From positions 1 through 60,867 of the forward strand of contig URYK01000014.1 in assembly GCA_900552125.1 (NCBI GenBank): a stretch of 60,867 nt of DNA, written 5' to 3'. The notes beneath the pieces were generated by a model. It did no database searches. It was not told where the DNA came from and was given only the letters and a program-made list of their open reading frames with translations. Every line of letters begins with the position of its first letter. Position 1 is the stretch's first letter. This document shows positions 43,705 to 53,161 of the stretch, piece after piece. The position numbers and the translations under genes are program-made. Origin of the DNA: an uncultured Solobacterium sp. GTDB lineage: Bacteria; Bacillota_I; Bacilli_A; Erysipelotrichales; Erysipelotrichaceae.

Positions 43705-44190
43705 CTATATATCTAAAAAATCCCAAAGAAATCGTTGAGCTAGCGAATTAGGTTTTACAGCAACTCTTGCTTCAGTTAAAGAAAACCATTGAGCTTTATC
43801 CACTTCCCAATCACTAACATTATCTAAAGATTCATCATCAAGTACTACTGCATAGTTAAATATCAATGTATTTGTTTTTTGAAAATATTCACTCTTTAAA
43901 TAATGATATGCACATACTTCTCTTCCAATTTCTTCCTTCATTTCACGAACTAATGCTTCTTCTGCGCTTTCCCCCTTATTTATATAGCCGGCAACTAACA
44001 CATTATTGGCTTTTTGATATTGTTGTATAAGTAATATTTTATCTAATGTAGGATTTAAAGCAATCATAGATACAGCAGTGTTGTAAAGCGGAAAACAATA
44101 TTTCTGACATGTAGGGCAATAGGGAATTAAGCCTTCAAGTTCCAATCTTTTTTCTGTTAGTTTTGTACCACATGTTGAGCAATATTTCAT
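43705..44190 (-). CDS. NUDIX hydrolase with N-terminal zinc ribbon
   Basis: 161 residues. CSTCGTKL and CPTCQKYC supply four Cys for a zinc ribbon (residues 4-31), followed by a complete Nudix box GYINKGESAEEALVREMKEE. The layout recalls NAD+/NADH pyrophosphatase NudC, but the SQPWPFPxS specificity motif of NudC is not seen. Substrate therefore uncertain. GAGGTG precedes the ATG. Confidence 0.85.
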   Translation of the reverse strand: MKYCSTCGTKLTEKRLELEGLIPYCPTCQKYCFPLYNTAVSMIALNPTLDKILLIQQYQKANNVLVAGYINKGESAEEALVREMKEEIGREVCAYHYLKSEYFQKTNTLIFNYAVVLDDESLDNVSDWEVDKAQWFSLTEARVAVKPNSLAQRFLWDFLDI

Positions 44191-44242
44191 AACAGCACCT
44201 CACATTTATTTAGTATACCCTACATTTTTTATTATTCAAATA

Positions 44243-44263
44243 GAAAAGAAACCTTGCGGTTTC
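44243..44263 (-). terminator. Terminator of the unknown-protein gene
   Basis: Minus strand: GAAACC-GCAA-GGTTTC then TTTTC, directly after the stop codon. Confidence 0.82.
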
Positions 44264-45100
44264 TTATCTCATTTCTTTTACCATTTTCCACATTTCACTA
44301 TAAGAAATAAATCCTATTGCGTCACATTTCTCTTTTGCGACTTGTCTTTGTTTCTTTACATTACCTTCATGTACACGATTTAGATTGTTTTTATCCATCA
44401 TGTACTGAACATAAGAGAATTTTTTCATTAAGAACCAGTTCGCAATCATAGCATTGATACAAGTTTCCTTATCATCACTATCACGAAGAATTTCTCTTAT
44501 ATTTTCAATCTGGTCATTTGCAATTTTTTGAGCAAGACCATACATTTCATCATAGTTCTCAAATAGTTTAGCATCTAGTTCTCGCTGAACAATACCTGCT
44601 TTTCTTTTTCTTATAAAGAAATTATCTGCAGTATCCAGCAAGCGGCTGATATGTTCCTTATCTACACTTAATGCAACAATTTCATTTCGTGTCCCCTCAT
44701 ATTCATTTTCTGGTTCGCTCATCACATAATACAGCGCTTTTGCTTTCACGTATTCTTCTTTATCTCCCAATGTAAGAATCATAGCTTTTTGATACTCATC
44801 AAATACTCCATAAATCACAAATGGACATTGAATAGTCCCTCTTGGCATTTTAAAGGAATCCTTATAACGTATAATCTGATTTGCAATTGCATCTTTATTC
44901 ACATTCAATCTTAGATTAACGCATACTTTTAGATTATGATCTTTTTCAAAGAGCTGAGAAAGAATCTCATACACATTTTCTTTTCCTTCTGTGTTTTCAA
45001 TGATGGAAAGATAATCTTCAAGGAAACCATTAAATTCGCAGATTGCATTATCTGCCTGTCTTAAATCTTTTACTTCACACAAGATATCATAAATTGCCAT
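44264..45100 (-). CDS. Conserved-looking cytoplasmic protein, unknown function
   Basis: 278 residues, charged and helical, without signal peptide or TM segments. A strong AAAGGAGG precedes the ATG and it has its own terminator, so it is a real gene. I recognise no family. Features visible: acidic N-terminal half with NLRLNVNKDAI, and a basic, helix-rich C-terminal half (about 165-278). Confidence 0.7.
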   Translation of the reverse strand: MAIYDILCEVKDLRQADNAICEFNGFLEDYLSIIENTEGKENVYEILSQLFEKDHNLKVCVNLRLNVNKDAIANQIIRYKDSFKMPRGTIQCPFVIYGVFDEYQKAMILTLGDKEEYVKAKALYYVMSEPENEYEGTRNEIVALSVDKEHISRLLDTADNFFIRKRKAGIVQRELDAKLFENYDEMYGLAQKIANDQIENIREILRDSDDKETCINAMIANWFLMKKFSYVQYMMDKNNLNRVHEGNVKKQRQVAKEKCDAIGFISYSEMWKMVKEMR

Positions 45101-45121
45101 AGTTCTCTCCTCCTTTCCCTG

Positions 45122-45574
45122 ACGTATTTTACATTTGAAGACAAATGGAACTATGTATATTAAATATAGAAACTATCTCTATATAGATTATGTAACAAAT
45201 TTGCTTTTTTATTCGTATTTTTTAAAAATGTAAACGTATTCCTAATTTAATTTTACAACCTTTTTGAATTTTTTCAATAACTTTTTCATTACAAGTTACG
45301 ATTTTATGCTATTTTTTTAATAAATTAAAAAAGGAATATATATTACATTTACAAACATAAATATATATTCTTCTTGTCATTATTCGTATACATATTGCTT
45401 GAGATATTCTGATAAACCCTCATATTCTCCTGTTGTATTATTTTATACTTTAAATCTTTATGAATTATAAATCTCTTCCCTATCAAAAAAAGGAAAAAAT
45501 TTTCAATTTTGCTTTGTATTTACATAGTTGTCATTTCGGTTTACAATATAGATATTACAAAAAAAAGAAAATAG
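45122..45574. other. AT-rich gap with a long hairpin and a possible gene remnant
   Basis: The gap before the Lrp gene contains GGAATATATATT...AATATATATTCT (about 45332-45372), an AT-rich inverted repeat, and promoter-like DNA near 45540. On the minus strand around 45381-45445 a frame without a start codon encodes NNTTGEYEGLSEYLKQYVYE. It shares YNNTGEY-like residues with the C-terminus of the AgrC-like kinase at 36384 and may be a decayed 3' fragment. No intact gene seen. Confidence 0.35.
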
Positions 45575-45583
45575 GTGATAAAA

Positions 45584-46072
45584 ATGAATAAAGAGTTATT
45601 GTTATCTTTACTAGAAACAAATGCTAGATATTCTACAAGAGATTTAGCAGATGTTTTACTAGAAGATGAAGAAAGTGTCATTCATACAATGAATGAATTA
45701 GAAAAAAAGAAGGTTATCTGTGGTTATCACACCATTATCAATTGGGATAAAACAAGCAGAGATAAAGTCATGGCTATGATTGAAGTTGCGGTTACACCAG
45801 AACGTGATTATGGCTATGATCGTATTGCGAAGAATATTTATCGTTATCCAGAAGTAGACACAATGTATCTAATGAGTGGTAAGAGTGAATTTATTGTCAT
45901 TATTTATGGAAGAACTATGCAAGAAATTTCAAACTTTGTTGGTGCCAAGCTTGCGACTACTGACCATGTGGTTTCTACTACTACCTTTTTCGTGCTTAAA
46001 GAATATAAAATTAATGGGGTTATCTTAGATGAAGAAGATAAGCCAAGTGAAAGATTGGTAGTGACTCCATAA
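45584..46072 (+). CDS. Lrp/AsnC-family transcriptional regulator
   Basis: 162 residues from ATG at 45584 (after AGGTG). N-terminal HTH (about 5-50; STRDLADVLLEDEESVIHTMNELEKK) and a RAM/effector domain (about 65-140). Stop and start overlap (TAATG) with the aminotransferase gene, so it probably senses an amino acid handled by that enzyme. Confidence 0.9.
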   Translation: MNKELLLSLLETNARYSTRDLADVLLEDEESVIHTMNELEKKKVICGYHTIINWDKTSRDKVMAMIEVAVTPERDYGYDRIAKNIYRYPEVDTMYLMSGKSEFIVIIYGRTMQEISNFVGAKLATTDHVVSTTTFFVLKEYKINGVILDEEDKPSERLVVTP

Positions 46073-47235
46073 TGTATGAAAAATTTTTAAGTAAGCACGT
46101 ACAAACGATAAAACCAAGTGGCATTCGTAAATATTTTGATTTGGCCAGTGAGATGAAAGGTGTTATCTCACTTGGTGTAGGTGAACCTGATTTTGATACA
46201 CCATGGCATATACGTGAGGCTGCAATTTATTCTATTGAAAGTGGAAAAACACATTATACTGCAAATCAAGGTCTATTAGAACTTCGTGAAGAAATTTGTC
46301 ACTATGCAAAACGCCGATTTAATTTAGATTATGATCCGGTTGATAATGTAATAGTTACAGTAGGTGGAAGTGAAGCAATCGACATCGCAATGCGTTCTAT
46401 TGTAGATCCAGGTGATGAAGTAATTTTAATGGAACCTTGTTATGTGGCATATACACCAAGCGTAGAATTAGCTGGTGGAATTCCAGTTCATATCAAATTA
46501 GATCATAAAGATCATTTTAAATTAACTCCCGAAAAATTAAAAGCTGCTATTACTCCAAAAACAAAAGCTATTCTGTTGAACTATCCTAGTAATCCTACAG
46601 GTGGAGTGATGACAAAAGAAGATTATGCTAAAATTGTTCCTATCCTAAAAGAACATGAAATCATTGTAATTAGTGATGAGATTTATGCAGAATTAACATA
46701 TGATGGTTCTTTCTGTTCACCTGCAAATTTTGAAGAAATCAAAGATCAAGTCATTATTATCAGTGGTTTTTCAAAAGCTTATGCTATGACTGGCTGGAGA
46801 TTAGGATATGTTTTAGCAAATGAAACATTCACAAAAGCAATGAACAAAATTCATCAATACATTATCATGTCAGCACCAACAGCTGCACAATATGGGGCTA
46901 TAGAGGCAATGCGAAATGGAGATATCCATGTTGCGGAAATGCGAGAATCTTATATGACAAGAAGAAACTTTATCACAAAAGGATTTAATCGTATTGGATT
47001 ACCAACACATTTACCACAGGGAGCATTTTATATCTTCCCGGATATTCGTTCTACTGGTTTAACAAGTGACGAGTTCTGTGTCCAATTGCTTGAACAACAA
47101 AAAGTTGCCTGTGTACCAGGCAGTGCATTTGGAGATGCAGGTGAAGGATTCATTCGTGTTTCCTATGCTTATAGTATTGATCATATACGTGAAGCAATTA
47201 ATCGTATTGATGAATTTATGAAAAACTTTAGATAA
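46072..47235 (+). CDS. PLP-dependent class I/II aminotransferase
   Basis: 387 residues. GVGEPDFDTP near the N-terminus, NYPSNPTGG, SDEIYAEL and the PLP lysine in SGFSKAYAMTGWRLGY. Closest in style to aspartate/aromatic aminotransferases (subgroup I-gamma). Translationally coupled to the Lrp regulator. Amino-acid substrate cannot be deduced. Confidence 0.9.
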   Translation: MYEKFLSKHVQTIKPSGIRKYFDLASEMKGVISLGVGEPDFDTPWHIREAAIYSIESGKTHYTANQGLLELREEICHYAKRRFNLDYDPVDNVIVTVGGSEAIDIAMRSIVDPGDEVILMEPCYVAYTPSVELAGGIPVHIKLDHKDHFKLTPEKLKAAITPKTKAILLNYPSNPTGGVMTKEDYAKIVPILKEHEIIVISDEIYAELTYDGSFCSPANFEEIKDQVIIISGFSKAYAMTGWRLGYVLANETFTKAMNKIHQYIIMSAPTAAQYGAIEAMRNGDIHVAEMRESYMTRRNFITKGFNRIGLPTHLPQGAFYIFPDIRSTGLTSDEFCVQLLEQQKVACVPGSAFGDAGEGFIRVSYAYSIDHIREAINRIDEFMKNFR

Positions 47236-47245
47236 CTAATAACAT

Positions 47246-47292
47246 AAAAAGCAATATAAAACCTCTAATAGATAGGCATTATATTGCTTTTT
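47246..47292. terminator. Bidirectional terminator
   Basis: AAAAAGCAATATAA paired with TTATATTGCTTTTT. Ends the aminotransferase transcript (plus) and overlaps the 3' end of the M20 gene (minus). Confidence 0.8.
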
Positions 47293-48451
47293 CTTTTACA
47301 ATCTTTGGATCATGTAACACTTCAAGTGCCGTCATTGCCATTGCCTTCACTGCAGTATGCAATGTGAATTCTGCATTTTTACCATGTACATATGGGATAA
47401 AATTTTCTTCATGTGCAAAAACCTTTGGTGATGCCCCTGTCTCAATTTCACAATAAACTGTAGGACATACTTGAGAAACATTACCAATATCACTTGAACC
47501 ACTTGCTTCTTCATCTCTCTCCACAAAGTCATGAATACCTAATAATTCTAAATTCTTACGCATTCTTTTACGTAATTCCTCATGATATACTAAATTATCA
47601 TAAGAATTTTCAAAGTTGTGATAGCTGACATCAGTTCCCGTCATCAAGGCTGCTCCTTTTGCGCAATTGATAATTTTCTGTGTTAGTTCTTTCAAATAAG
47701 AACGTTCCTTTGCACGGATATAGAAACGACAGCTTCCTCTATCTGGTACTGTATTACAGGCAACACCGCCTTCTGTAATAATACCCGCAACTCGTGCATC
47801 ACTACGCATATGTTGACGCAAGGCATTCACTCCTGCAAACATCAGTTGCACTGCATCTAAAGCATTTACACCATTTTGTGGATAAGCTGCTGCATGAGCT
47901 GCAACCCCAGAAAAACTAAATTCAAGAGAATCCATAGCTAATGTCACAACATGCAAATTATTTTCTGCGCCTAAATGCATCTGAAATACTGCATCAATGT
48001 CTTGAAATGCACCACGATCAACTAAGTCACATTTCGCTCCCGTGGTTTCTTCTGCAGGAGTTCCTATCAATACAATACTTCCTGTAAATTCTTCTTTTAT
48101 CTGAGAAAGAACTGCAGCAGCTCCTAAAGTAGAAGCCGCAATCCAATTATGACCACATGCATGAGCATTTTCATTTTTATCTATTCCATATCCAGGTAAA
48201 GCATCATATTCCGCAAGAAATGCAACCCTAGCACCTTCCCCATTCTTTAATTCTGCTCGAAAAGCAGTAGGAATATCTAAATAAGGATAAGTAACTTCAA
48301 ATCCTAATGTTCGCATTTTATCCGCAAGATACTTGCTGGAAATAAATTCTTCATTACCTAGTTCTGGATGTTCAAATATGAACTCACTGACTTCATCAAT
48401 CATTTTTGCTAGTTTCTTTTCTACTATGCAGATTTTATCAAATACTTCCAT
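47279..48451 (-). CDS. M20 family amidohydrolase, AbgB / ACY1L2-like
   Basis: About 390 residues from ATG at 48451; the ATG at 48466 precedes the GGGGG site. Motifs LAEYDALPG, HACGHN and GTPAEET give the dinuclear metal site and catalytic Glu; SGVAAHAAAYP marks the dimerisation domain. Resembles p-aminobenzoyl-glutamate hydrolase subunit B and amidohydrolases for aminoacyl conjugates. Convergent with the aminotransferase. Confidence 0.87.
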   Translation of the reverse strand: MEVFDKICIVEKKLAKMIDEVSEFIFEHPELGNEEFISSKYLADKMRTLGFEVTYPYLDIPTAFRAELKNGEGARVAFLAEYDALPGYGIDKNENAHACGHNWIAASTLGAAAVLSQIKEEFTGSIVLIGTPAEETTGAKCDLVDRGAFQDIDAVFQMHLGAENNLHVVTLAMDSLEFSFSGVAAHAAAYPQNGVNALDAVQLMFAGVNALRQHMRSDARVAGIITEGGVACNTVPDRGSCRFYIRAKERSYLKELTQKIINCAKGAALMTGTDVSYHNFENSYDNLVYHEELRKRMRKNLELLGIHDFVERDEEASGSSDIGNVSQVCPTVYCEIETGASPKVFAHEENFIPYVHGKNAEFTLHTAVKAMAMTALEVLHDPKIVKEKAI

Positions 48452-48484
48452 AATAAGAACCCCCATTTCATATTAGTATTTTAT

Positions 48485-49450
48485 CTATTTTACATTTGGA
48501 AGAATACACACTTTTTCTATCTTTTTATACTCTTGTTGGAAACTATATATAAAATATAAAACACATCCTATCATCGCAAATATTAATAATATATGATAAC
48601 TATCTATAAACCAAATTAGAAAAATCAGAAATAATATAACTACAAAAAAATGCAATTTAAGTGTAACTTCTAATGTTGCGCAAAATTGCCAATAGGCAAG
48701 AGTTTTACGATCAAATAATCTAAACATCCTCTGTAATGTCTTATCTGCACCTTTTTTATATGTTTCCATCTGCAATTGTATAGGAGAAAATCTTAAGTTT
48801 GGAAATAATTTACTTAGAACCATTTCTCGATACACTTTACGTTTTAAGCTATAAGGTAAGAAAATAAATAATCCAAGTAAAACAACTATACAGAAAATAG
48901 ATATCATATTCCAAGTAATTGAAAAAAACCAATCCCATTGATAACTATTCATAATGCAGAAAAACAAGAATACTGGTACTATTGTCTTTGTGACATTTAC
49001 AACTGTAATACTTCCCATAACAGCCAAGTAACCCTTTGCGGTCTTATAACAGCTATAACAATAACCAGTCAAATACAATATTTGTATACAATACAAGGTA
49101 CAAAGAAAAGAAATAGATATATTTTCAATCAATTGATATAATACTACTCCAAATAAGAAAACAAGTAATTGTACTGTAATTAAAACAACTAACATAAGAA
49201 GATAATTTTTACGATATGTAATTGGATATGCTAAACATATTTGCCATGATTCTGTTCTTTCCTCATCCCCAACAATATTGTAAAATAATGCTTCGAAGAG
49301 GAAAAAACCAAGGAGTAGGTACTTCTGCATATTGGTTGGTTCTATCAATATATCAGAACTAACATATATCATATAAAATACAAGCCCTAATAATAGACCA
49401 TATTTCCACTTACTATTTCTAATAATCTTTAGATATTCATATTTCATCAT
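48485..49450 (-). CDS. ABC-2-like membrane protein
   Basis: About 321 residues with eight or more hydrophobic segments; partner of the preceding ATPase. Start uncertain: tandem ATG codons at 49450 and 49447 follow the ATPase stop by 2 nt; an in-frame TTG at 49468 is also possible. No conserved motif beyond topology. Likely an exporter or immunity-type transporter. Confidence 0.72.
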   Translation of the reverse strand: MMKYEYLKIIRNSKWKYGLLLGLVFYMIYVSSDILIEPTNMQKYLLLGFFLFEALFYNIVGDEERTESWQICLAYPITYRKNYLLMLVVLITVQLLVFLFGVVLYQLIENISISFLCTLYCIQILYLTGYCYSCYKTAKGYLAVMGSITVVNVTKTIVPVFLFFCIMNSYQWDWFFSITWNMISIFCIVVLLGLFIFLPYSLKRKVYREMVLSKLFPNLRFSPIQLQMETYKKGADKTLQRMFRLFDRKTLAYWQFCATLEVTLKLHFFVVILFLIFLIWFIDSYHILLIFAMIGCVLYFIYSFQQEYKKIEKVCILPNVK

Positions 49451-49451
49451 A

Positions 49452-50114
49452 TTAACTATCCATTCCAAAGAAATAATCTTTAATTTCTTCTTTTTGTTCA
49501 GTATCCATCACTAATTCTTGCCCATCTAAAACAATCAAACGATCTACTAACGGCAAAATATAGGAAGTTGTATGACTAGTAAGCAAAAATATTTGATTTT
49601 GTTTTTTCTTTTGTATCCATTCACACAATTTCTCACTGCTTTTGGCATCAATCGCAATAAATGGTTCATCCATTATTATTACATCTGCATTACTTAATAA
49701 GATACAAGCAATTCCTGCCTTTTGAACCTGACCTGAACTACATTGATCTATTCTTTGAGATAAATAATCAATAGACAGCATATCTAAAACTTCCATTACT
49801 TCCTGATCTTCTAAATCTAGGTTTCTTCCTTGAAAACAGCGATAGAAATAACGCAGATTCTCTAATACACTTAAATGAGGATAAAGAGGCTGATCAAATG
49901 GAAGATAACCAATTGTCATTTCTTTACGTTCTACACTTCCCTCATCTGCTGGTAAAAAGCCACATATTACATTTAATAAAGTACTTTTCCCAGCACCATT
50001 TTTACCTGTTAATAAAATACAGCCATCATGTTCATGAATTTCTATATTAATATTCTTTAAAATCCACTCTGTATCATAAGCAAAATACATATCTTTTACT
50101 ATTAATTCTTTCAT
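49452..50114 (-). CDS. ABC transporter ATPase
   Basis: 220 residues. Walker A GKNGAGKST, signature SSGQVQK (weak variant of LSGGQ), Walker B VIIMDEPF, H-loop TSHTT. Short ATPase of the CcmA/antibiotic-export type. Lies 2 nt before the membrane partner. Confidence 0.88.
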   Translation of the reverse strand: MKELIVKDMYFAYDTEWILKNINIEIHEHDGCILLTGKNGAGKSTLLNVICGFLPADEGSVERKEMTIGYLPFDQPLYPHLSVLENLRYFYRCFQGRNLDLEDQEVMEVLDMLSIDYLSQRIDQCSSGQVQKAGIACILLSNADVIIMDEPFIAIDAKSSEKLCEWIQKKKQNQIFLLTSHTTSYILPLVDRLIVLDGQELVMDTEQKEEIKDYFFGMDS

Positions 50115-50131
50115 CTGCTTAACCCCTTTAT

Positions 50132-50158
50132 AGAAAAGGTGTTGTTTTCACAACACCT
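50132..50158 (-). terminator. Terminator of the ferritin gene
   Basis: Minus strand: AGGTGTTG-TGAAAA-CAACACCT, then TTTTC. Confidence 0.85.
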
Positions 50159-50169
50159 CTTAGATAATT

Positions 50170-50682
50170 TTATAATGTTAAAGATGGTGCACTGTAAGTA
50201 CGGCTAGCCATTTCATTATCTAACATATATAAGCTTTTTGGATCTGTTCCAAATAATTCGAATTTTTTAACCATATCCTCAGCATTCTTTTCTTCTTCTC
50301 CCTGTTCTTTTACGAACCAGTCAAGAAATTGCATTGTACGATAATCTTTTACATCATGAGCTGCTGCATAGATATCATTAATTAAGCTTGTTACATAACG
50401 TTCATGTTCCAAAGAAAAATCCAATGGATCTTTTAATGTCTTGCATTCTTTATCTGGTTTATCGACCTGACTTAATGTGATATGTTCACCATTATTCTGC
50501 ATGTATTCTAGGAATAACATCGCATGATCACGTTCTTCTTGTGCCTGAATTTTATACCAGTTCGCAAATCCATCAAGTCCTTGTTCCTGATAATAAATTG
50601 AGAAGTCTAAATACAAATATGCGGAATACAATTCCTTATTAATCTGATCGTTTAATAATTCTGTAACTTTTTTATCTAGCAT
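50170..50682 (-). CDS. Non-haem ferritin
   Basis: 170 residues, four-helix ferritin. Iron-site residues in NKELYSAYLYLD, AQEERDHAM and VKEQGEEEKNAEDM indicate an active ferroxidase centre. Stores iron in the cytoplasm as a 24-mer. AGGAGG precedes the ATG. Single gene with its own terminator. No iron box noticed. Confidence 0.93.
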   Translation of the reverse strand: MLDKKVTELLNDQINKELYSAYLYLDFSIYYQEQGLDGFANWYKIQAQEERDHAMLFLEYMQNNGEHITLSQVDKPDKECKTLKDPLDFSLEHERYVTSLINDIYAAAHDVKDYRTMQFLDWFVKEQGEEEKNAEDMVKKFELFGTDPKSLYMLDNEMASRTYSAPSLTL

Positions 50683-50754
50683 TTTCTTACCTCCTATATA
50701 TTCAAATCTAGTATATACCTAAATTCAGAGGAATGAAAGCGATTTTGATAAAAT

Positions 50755-52188
50755 CTATACTTTTGCTTTTTCTACTTTAATTTTCTTCTTTTTGATTGTC
50801 TTTTTATTCAATTCTTGTAAGACTAATTCACCTTTGCCATGCAATATATCTACATATGACTGATGATCCTGTACTTGAATAACACCAATATCATCAGCTG
50901 TTACACCATCAATTTCACAGATTGCCCCTACAATATCTCCAGCTCTTATTTTCTTGCTTTTTCCACCCTTCAGATATAATTTCATGATATCTTTACGAAT
51001 TTCTTTTCCTTTTTCTTCTTTTTGTATTTCTGGTACACCTAATCTACCTAAAGCTTCTGTATCTACATTAACTGAATCTAATTCATTTACATCATGGATT
51101 GGTAATGTTGCCTGTAGATAGTCTTCTAATTCTTGCAAACGTTGAGTATCATATTCTGATACAAAAGTAATAGCTGTTCCTTCTTTATCAAGACGAGCGG
51201 ATCTTCCAATACGATGGATATAGACTTCCGATTTATTTGGCATATCATAATTAATAATATGCGTAACATTCTCTACATCAATACCTCTAGCGGCTACATC
51301 TGTTGCGACAAGAATTCTTATTCTGCCTAAACGAAAATCTTTCATGTTTTCAAAACGATCTTCCTGCAACATTCCTCCATGTAATTTATCAACACTAATA
51401 CCCTGATCATATAGATAGTCACAAACCTGGCGAACATGTTCTTGTGTTTTCGCAAATATGATACAAGATTCTGGACATTCTTTACATAATATTTTTAATA
51501 ATAAATCTAATTTCTCATGTTCTTTCACACGATATGCATAATGTGTTATATTCGTATTAATTGTAGTATGTTCCTTCATTTCAACTAACACTGGCTGTTT
51601 TAGAAACATATTAGCTAACGATTGTATTTCTTCTGGAAGTGTTGCGGAAAACATACATACTGTTGCTGTTTTAGGAAGATAGGCAAATATAGATTGTATC
51701 GTTTCTATAAATCCCATGTTTAACATCTCATCAGCTTCATCAATCACGATATAACGAATATTATGTACATCGAAGGTTCCTTGTTGTAAGTGGTCTAAAA
51801 CTCTTCCTGGTGTACCCACTACAACATGTGTTCTCTGTTTTAAATCCTGAACCTGAAAACGAAATGGCTGTTTACCAAAAACAGGTATCGTTTTTATACG
51901 CTTATATGCGCCTATATTATCAAATTCTTCTTTTATCTGTAAGGCAAGCTCCCTTGTTGGACTTAATACCAATGCCTGACATGCTTTTTCATCCCATTGC
52001 AAATCCTGTATGATCGGAATCGCAAAAGAAGCTGTTTTTCCACTCCCAGTTCTAGATTTCACAATCACATCCTTATTTTTTAGTATATGAGGTATCACTG
52101 CATCTTGTACTGGTAATGCTTCTTTATATCCTAAAGTAAGTAGTGCCTGACATATTGTCTCGTCTAAGTTATATTCTTCAAATTTCAT
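50755..52188 (-). CDS. DEAD-box RNA helicase, DbpA/DeaD type
   Basis: 477 residues from ATG at 52188 (after AAAGGTG). Motif I SRTGSGKT at 45-52, motif II DEAD (VIDEADEMLNMGF), SAT, and HRIGRSAR. C-terminal DbpA-like RNA-binding domain (about 400-470: RAGDIVGAICEIDGV). The C-terminal domain suggests action on ribosomal RNA during 50S assembly. Confidence 0.92.
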   Translation of the reverse strand: MKFEEYNLDETICQALLTLGYKEALPVQDAVIPHILKNKDVIVKSRTGSGKTASFAIPIIQDLQWDEKACQALVLSPTRELALQIKEEFDNIGAYKRIKTIPVFGKQPFRFQVQDLKQRTHVVVGTPGRVLDHLQQGTFDVHNIRYIVIDEADEMLNMGFIETIQSIFAYLPKTATVCMFSATLPEEIQSLANMFLKQPVLVEMKEHTTINTNITHYAYRVKEHEKLDLLLKILCKECPESCIIFAKTQEHVRQVCDYLYDQGISVDKLHGGMLQEDRFENMKDFRLGRIRILVATDVAARGIDVENVTHIINYDMPNKSEVYIHRIGRSARLDKEGTAITFVSEYDTQRLQELEDYLQATLPIHDVNELDSVNVDTEALGRLGVPEIQKEEKGKEIRKDIMKLYLKGGKSKKIRAGDIVGAICEIDGVTADDIGVIQVQDHQSYVDILHGKGELVLQELNKKTIKKKKIKVEKAKV

Positions 52189-52312
52189 ATGTATCACCTT
52201 TGTATTCACTTTCTTACCTATTATACGGGAAATACCAAGGATTGGAAAGAAATATATAAAAATATCTAACTTATATCTATAATAGATAACTTTTAATAAT
52301 TCATTAGATAAT

Positions 52313-52347
52313 GAAAAAATGACGTAGATATATAATTCTTCGTCATT
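52313..52347 (-). terminator. Terminator of the ars operon
   Basis: Minus strand: AATGACG paired with CGTCATT, then TTTTT. Confidence 0.75.
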
Positions 52348-52355
52348 TCTCTAAG

Positions 52356-52775
52356 TTAAATTTGAAATTCCTTATCCTCTATTCTTTTTACTAAGTCTAT
52401 GATTTTTTCTTTTATGCTTTCTATAGTCTTTAGAAATATTTTATCATCTTTTCCTGTAGGATCATCAAGTCCCCAATCTTCTCGATATTTACACGGAAGA
52501 TGTGGACAGTTCACATTACATCCCATGGTAATTACAATGTCTACTTCTGGTATATCCGTTAAGAGCTTAGAATATTGTGTTAATTCCATATCAATCCCAT
52601 AGGTTTCTTTCATTAAACGTACGGCATCCTGATTAATTTTAGGCTTAGTTTCTGTACCTGCAGAATAACTTTCAAAAACATCACTTGCCAGTTTTTTTCC
52701 AAGTGCTTCCGCTATTTGACTTCGACATGAATTATGCACGCAAATAAATGCTACTTTAGGCAATTTAGATTCCAT
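52356..52775 (-). CDS. arsC: Arsenate reductase, low-molecular-weight phosphatase fold
   Basis: 139 residues. Phosphatase loop CVHNSCR (Cys12 to Arg18), a redox Cys pair region GCNVNCPHLPC (Cys86, 90, 95) and WGLDDP with the general acid Asp. Matches thioredoxin-coupled ArsC. It would reduce arsenate to arsenite. Last gene of the arsR operon, next to a small thioredoxin-like protein that could recycle it. Confidence 0.9.
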   Translation of the reverse strand: MESKLPKVAFICVHNSCRSQIAEALGKKLASDVFESYSAGTETKPKINQDAVRLMKETYGIDMELTQYSKLLTDIPEVDIVITMGCNVNCPHLPCKYREDWGLDDPTGKDDKIFLKTIESIKEKIIDLVKRIEDKEFQI

Positions 52776-52809
52776 AAATATCTCCCTTTCTCTCTTTAAT
52801 TATAAACAA

Positions 52810-53145
52810 TTAAATGTTCTGTGATAAGATTGATTTTACTTCATCTACTGATAAAACTTTTCCATAAGAAACTACCTTGCCATTTAAAACAAACGCAGGT
52901 GTAGTCATTACTCCATAACTTGCGATTTTAGCAAAATCACTAACATGTTCAATCGATATATCTAGGTTCATTTCATGTACTGCTTTTTGAATTGTTTCTT
53001 CTAAAGCAATGCATTTTTTACAGCCACTGCCTAAAATCTTAATACCTTTTTCCTGCTTCATCATTTCGGCTTGTTTCATTTTTTCACTACCACAGCCGTC
53101 TCCACAACAACATGATTTTTCTGCTTTTTTTCTAAATATTTTCAT
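52810..53145 (-). CDS. Small thioredoxin-fold protein with CxxC and Cys-rich N-terminus
   Basis: 111 residues. N-terminal Cys-rich tail SCCCGDGCG (11-19), then a thioredoxin-like domain of the redox-active-disulfide-protein-2 type with GCKKC (Cys42, Cys45) and the cis-Pro loop MTTPAFVLNG. Lies between the permease and arsC. Probably a thiol reductant for ArsC or a metalloid-binding helper. The extra Cys cluster could bind As(III). Confidence 0.85.
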   Translation of the reverse strand: MKIFRKKAEKSCCCGDGCGSEKMKQAEMMKQEKGIKILGSGCKKCIALEETIQKAVHEMNLDISIEHVSDFAKIASYGVMTTPAFVLNGKVVSYGKVLSVDEVKSILSQNI

Positions 53146-53161
53146 TCTGCTTCTCCTTTTC

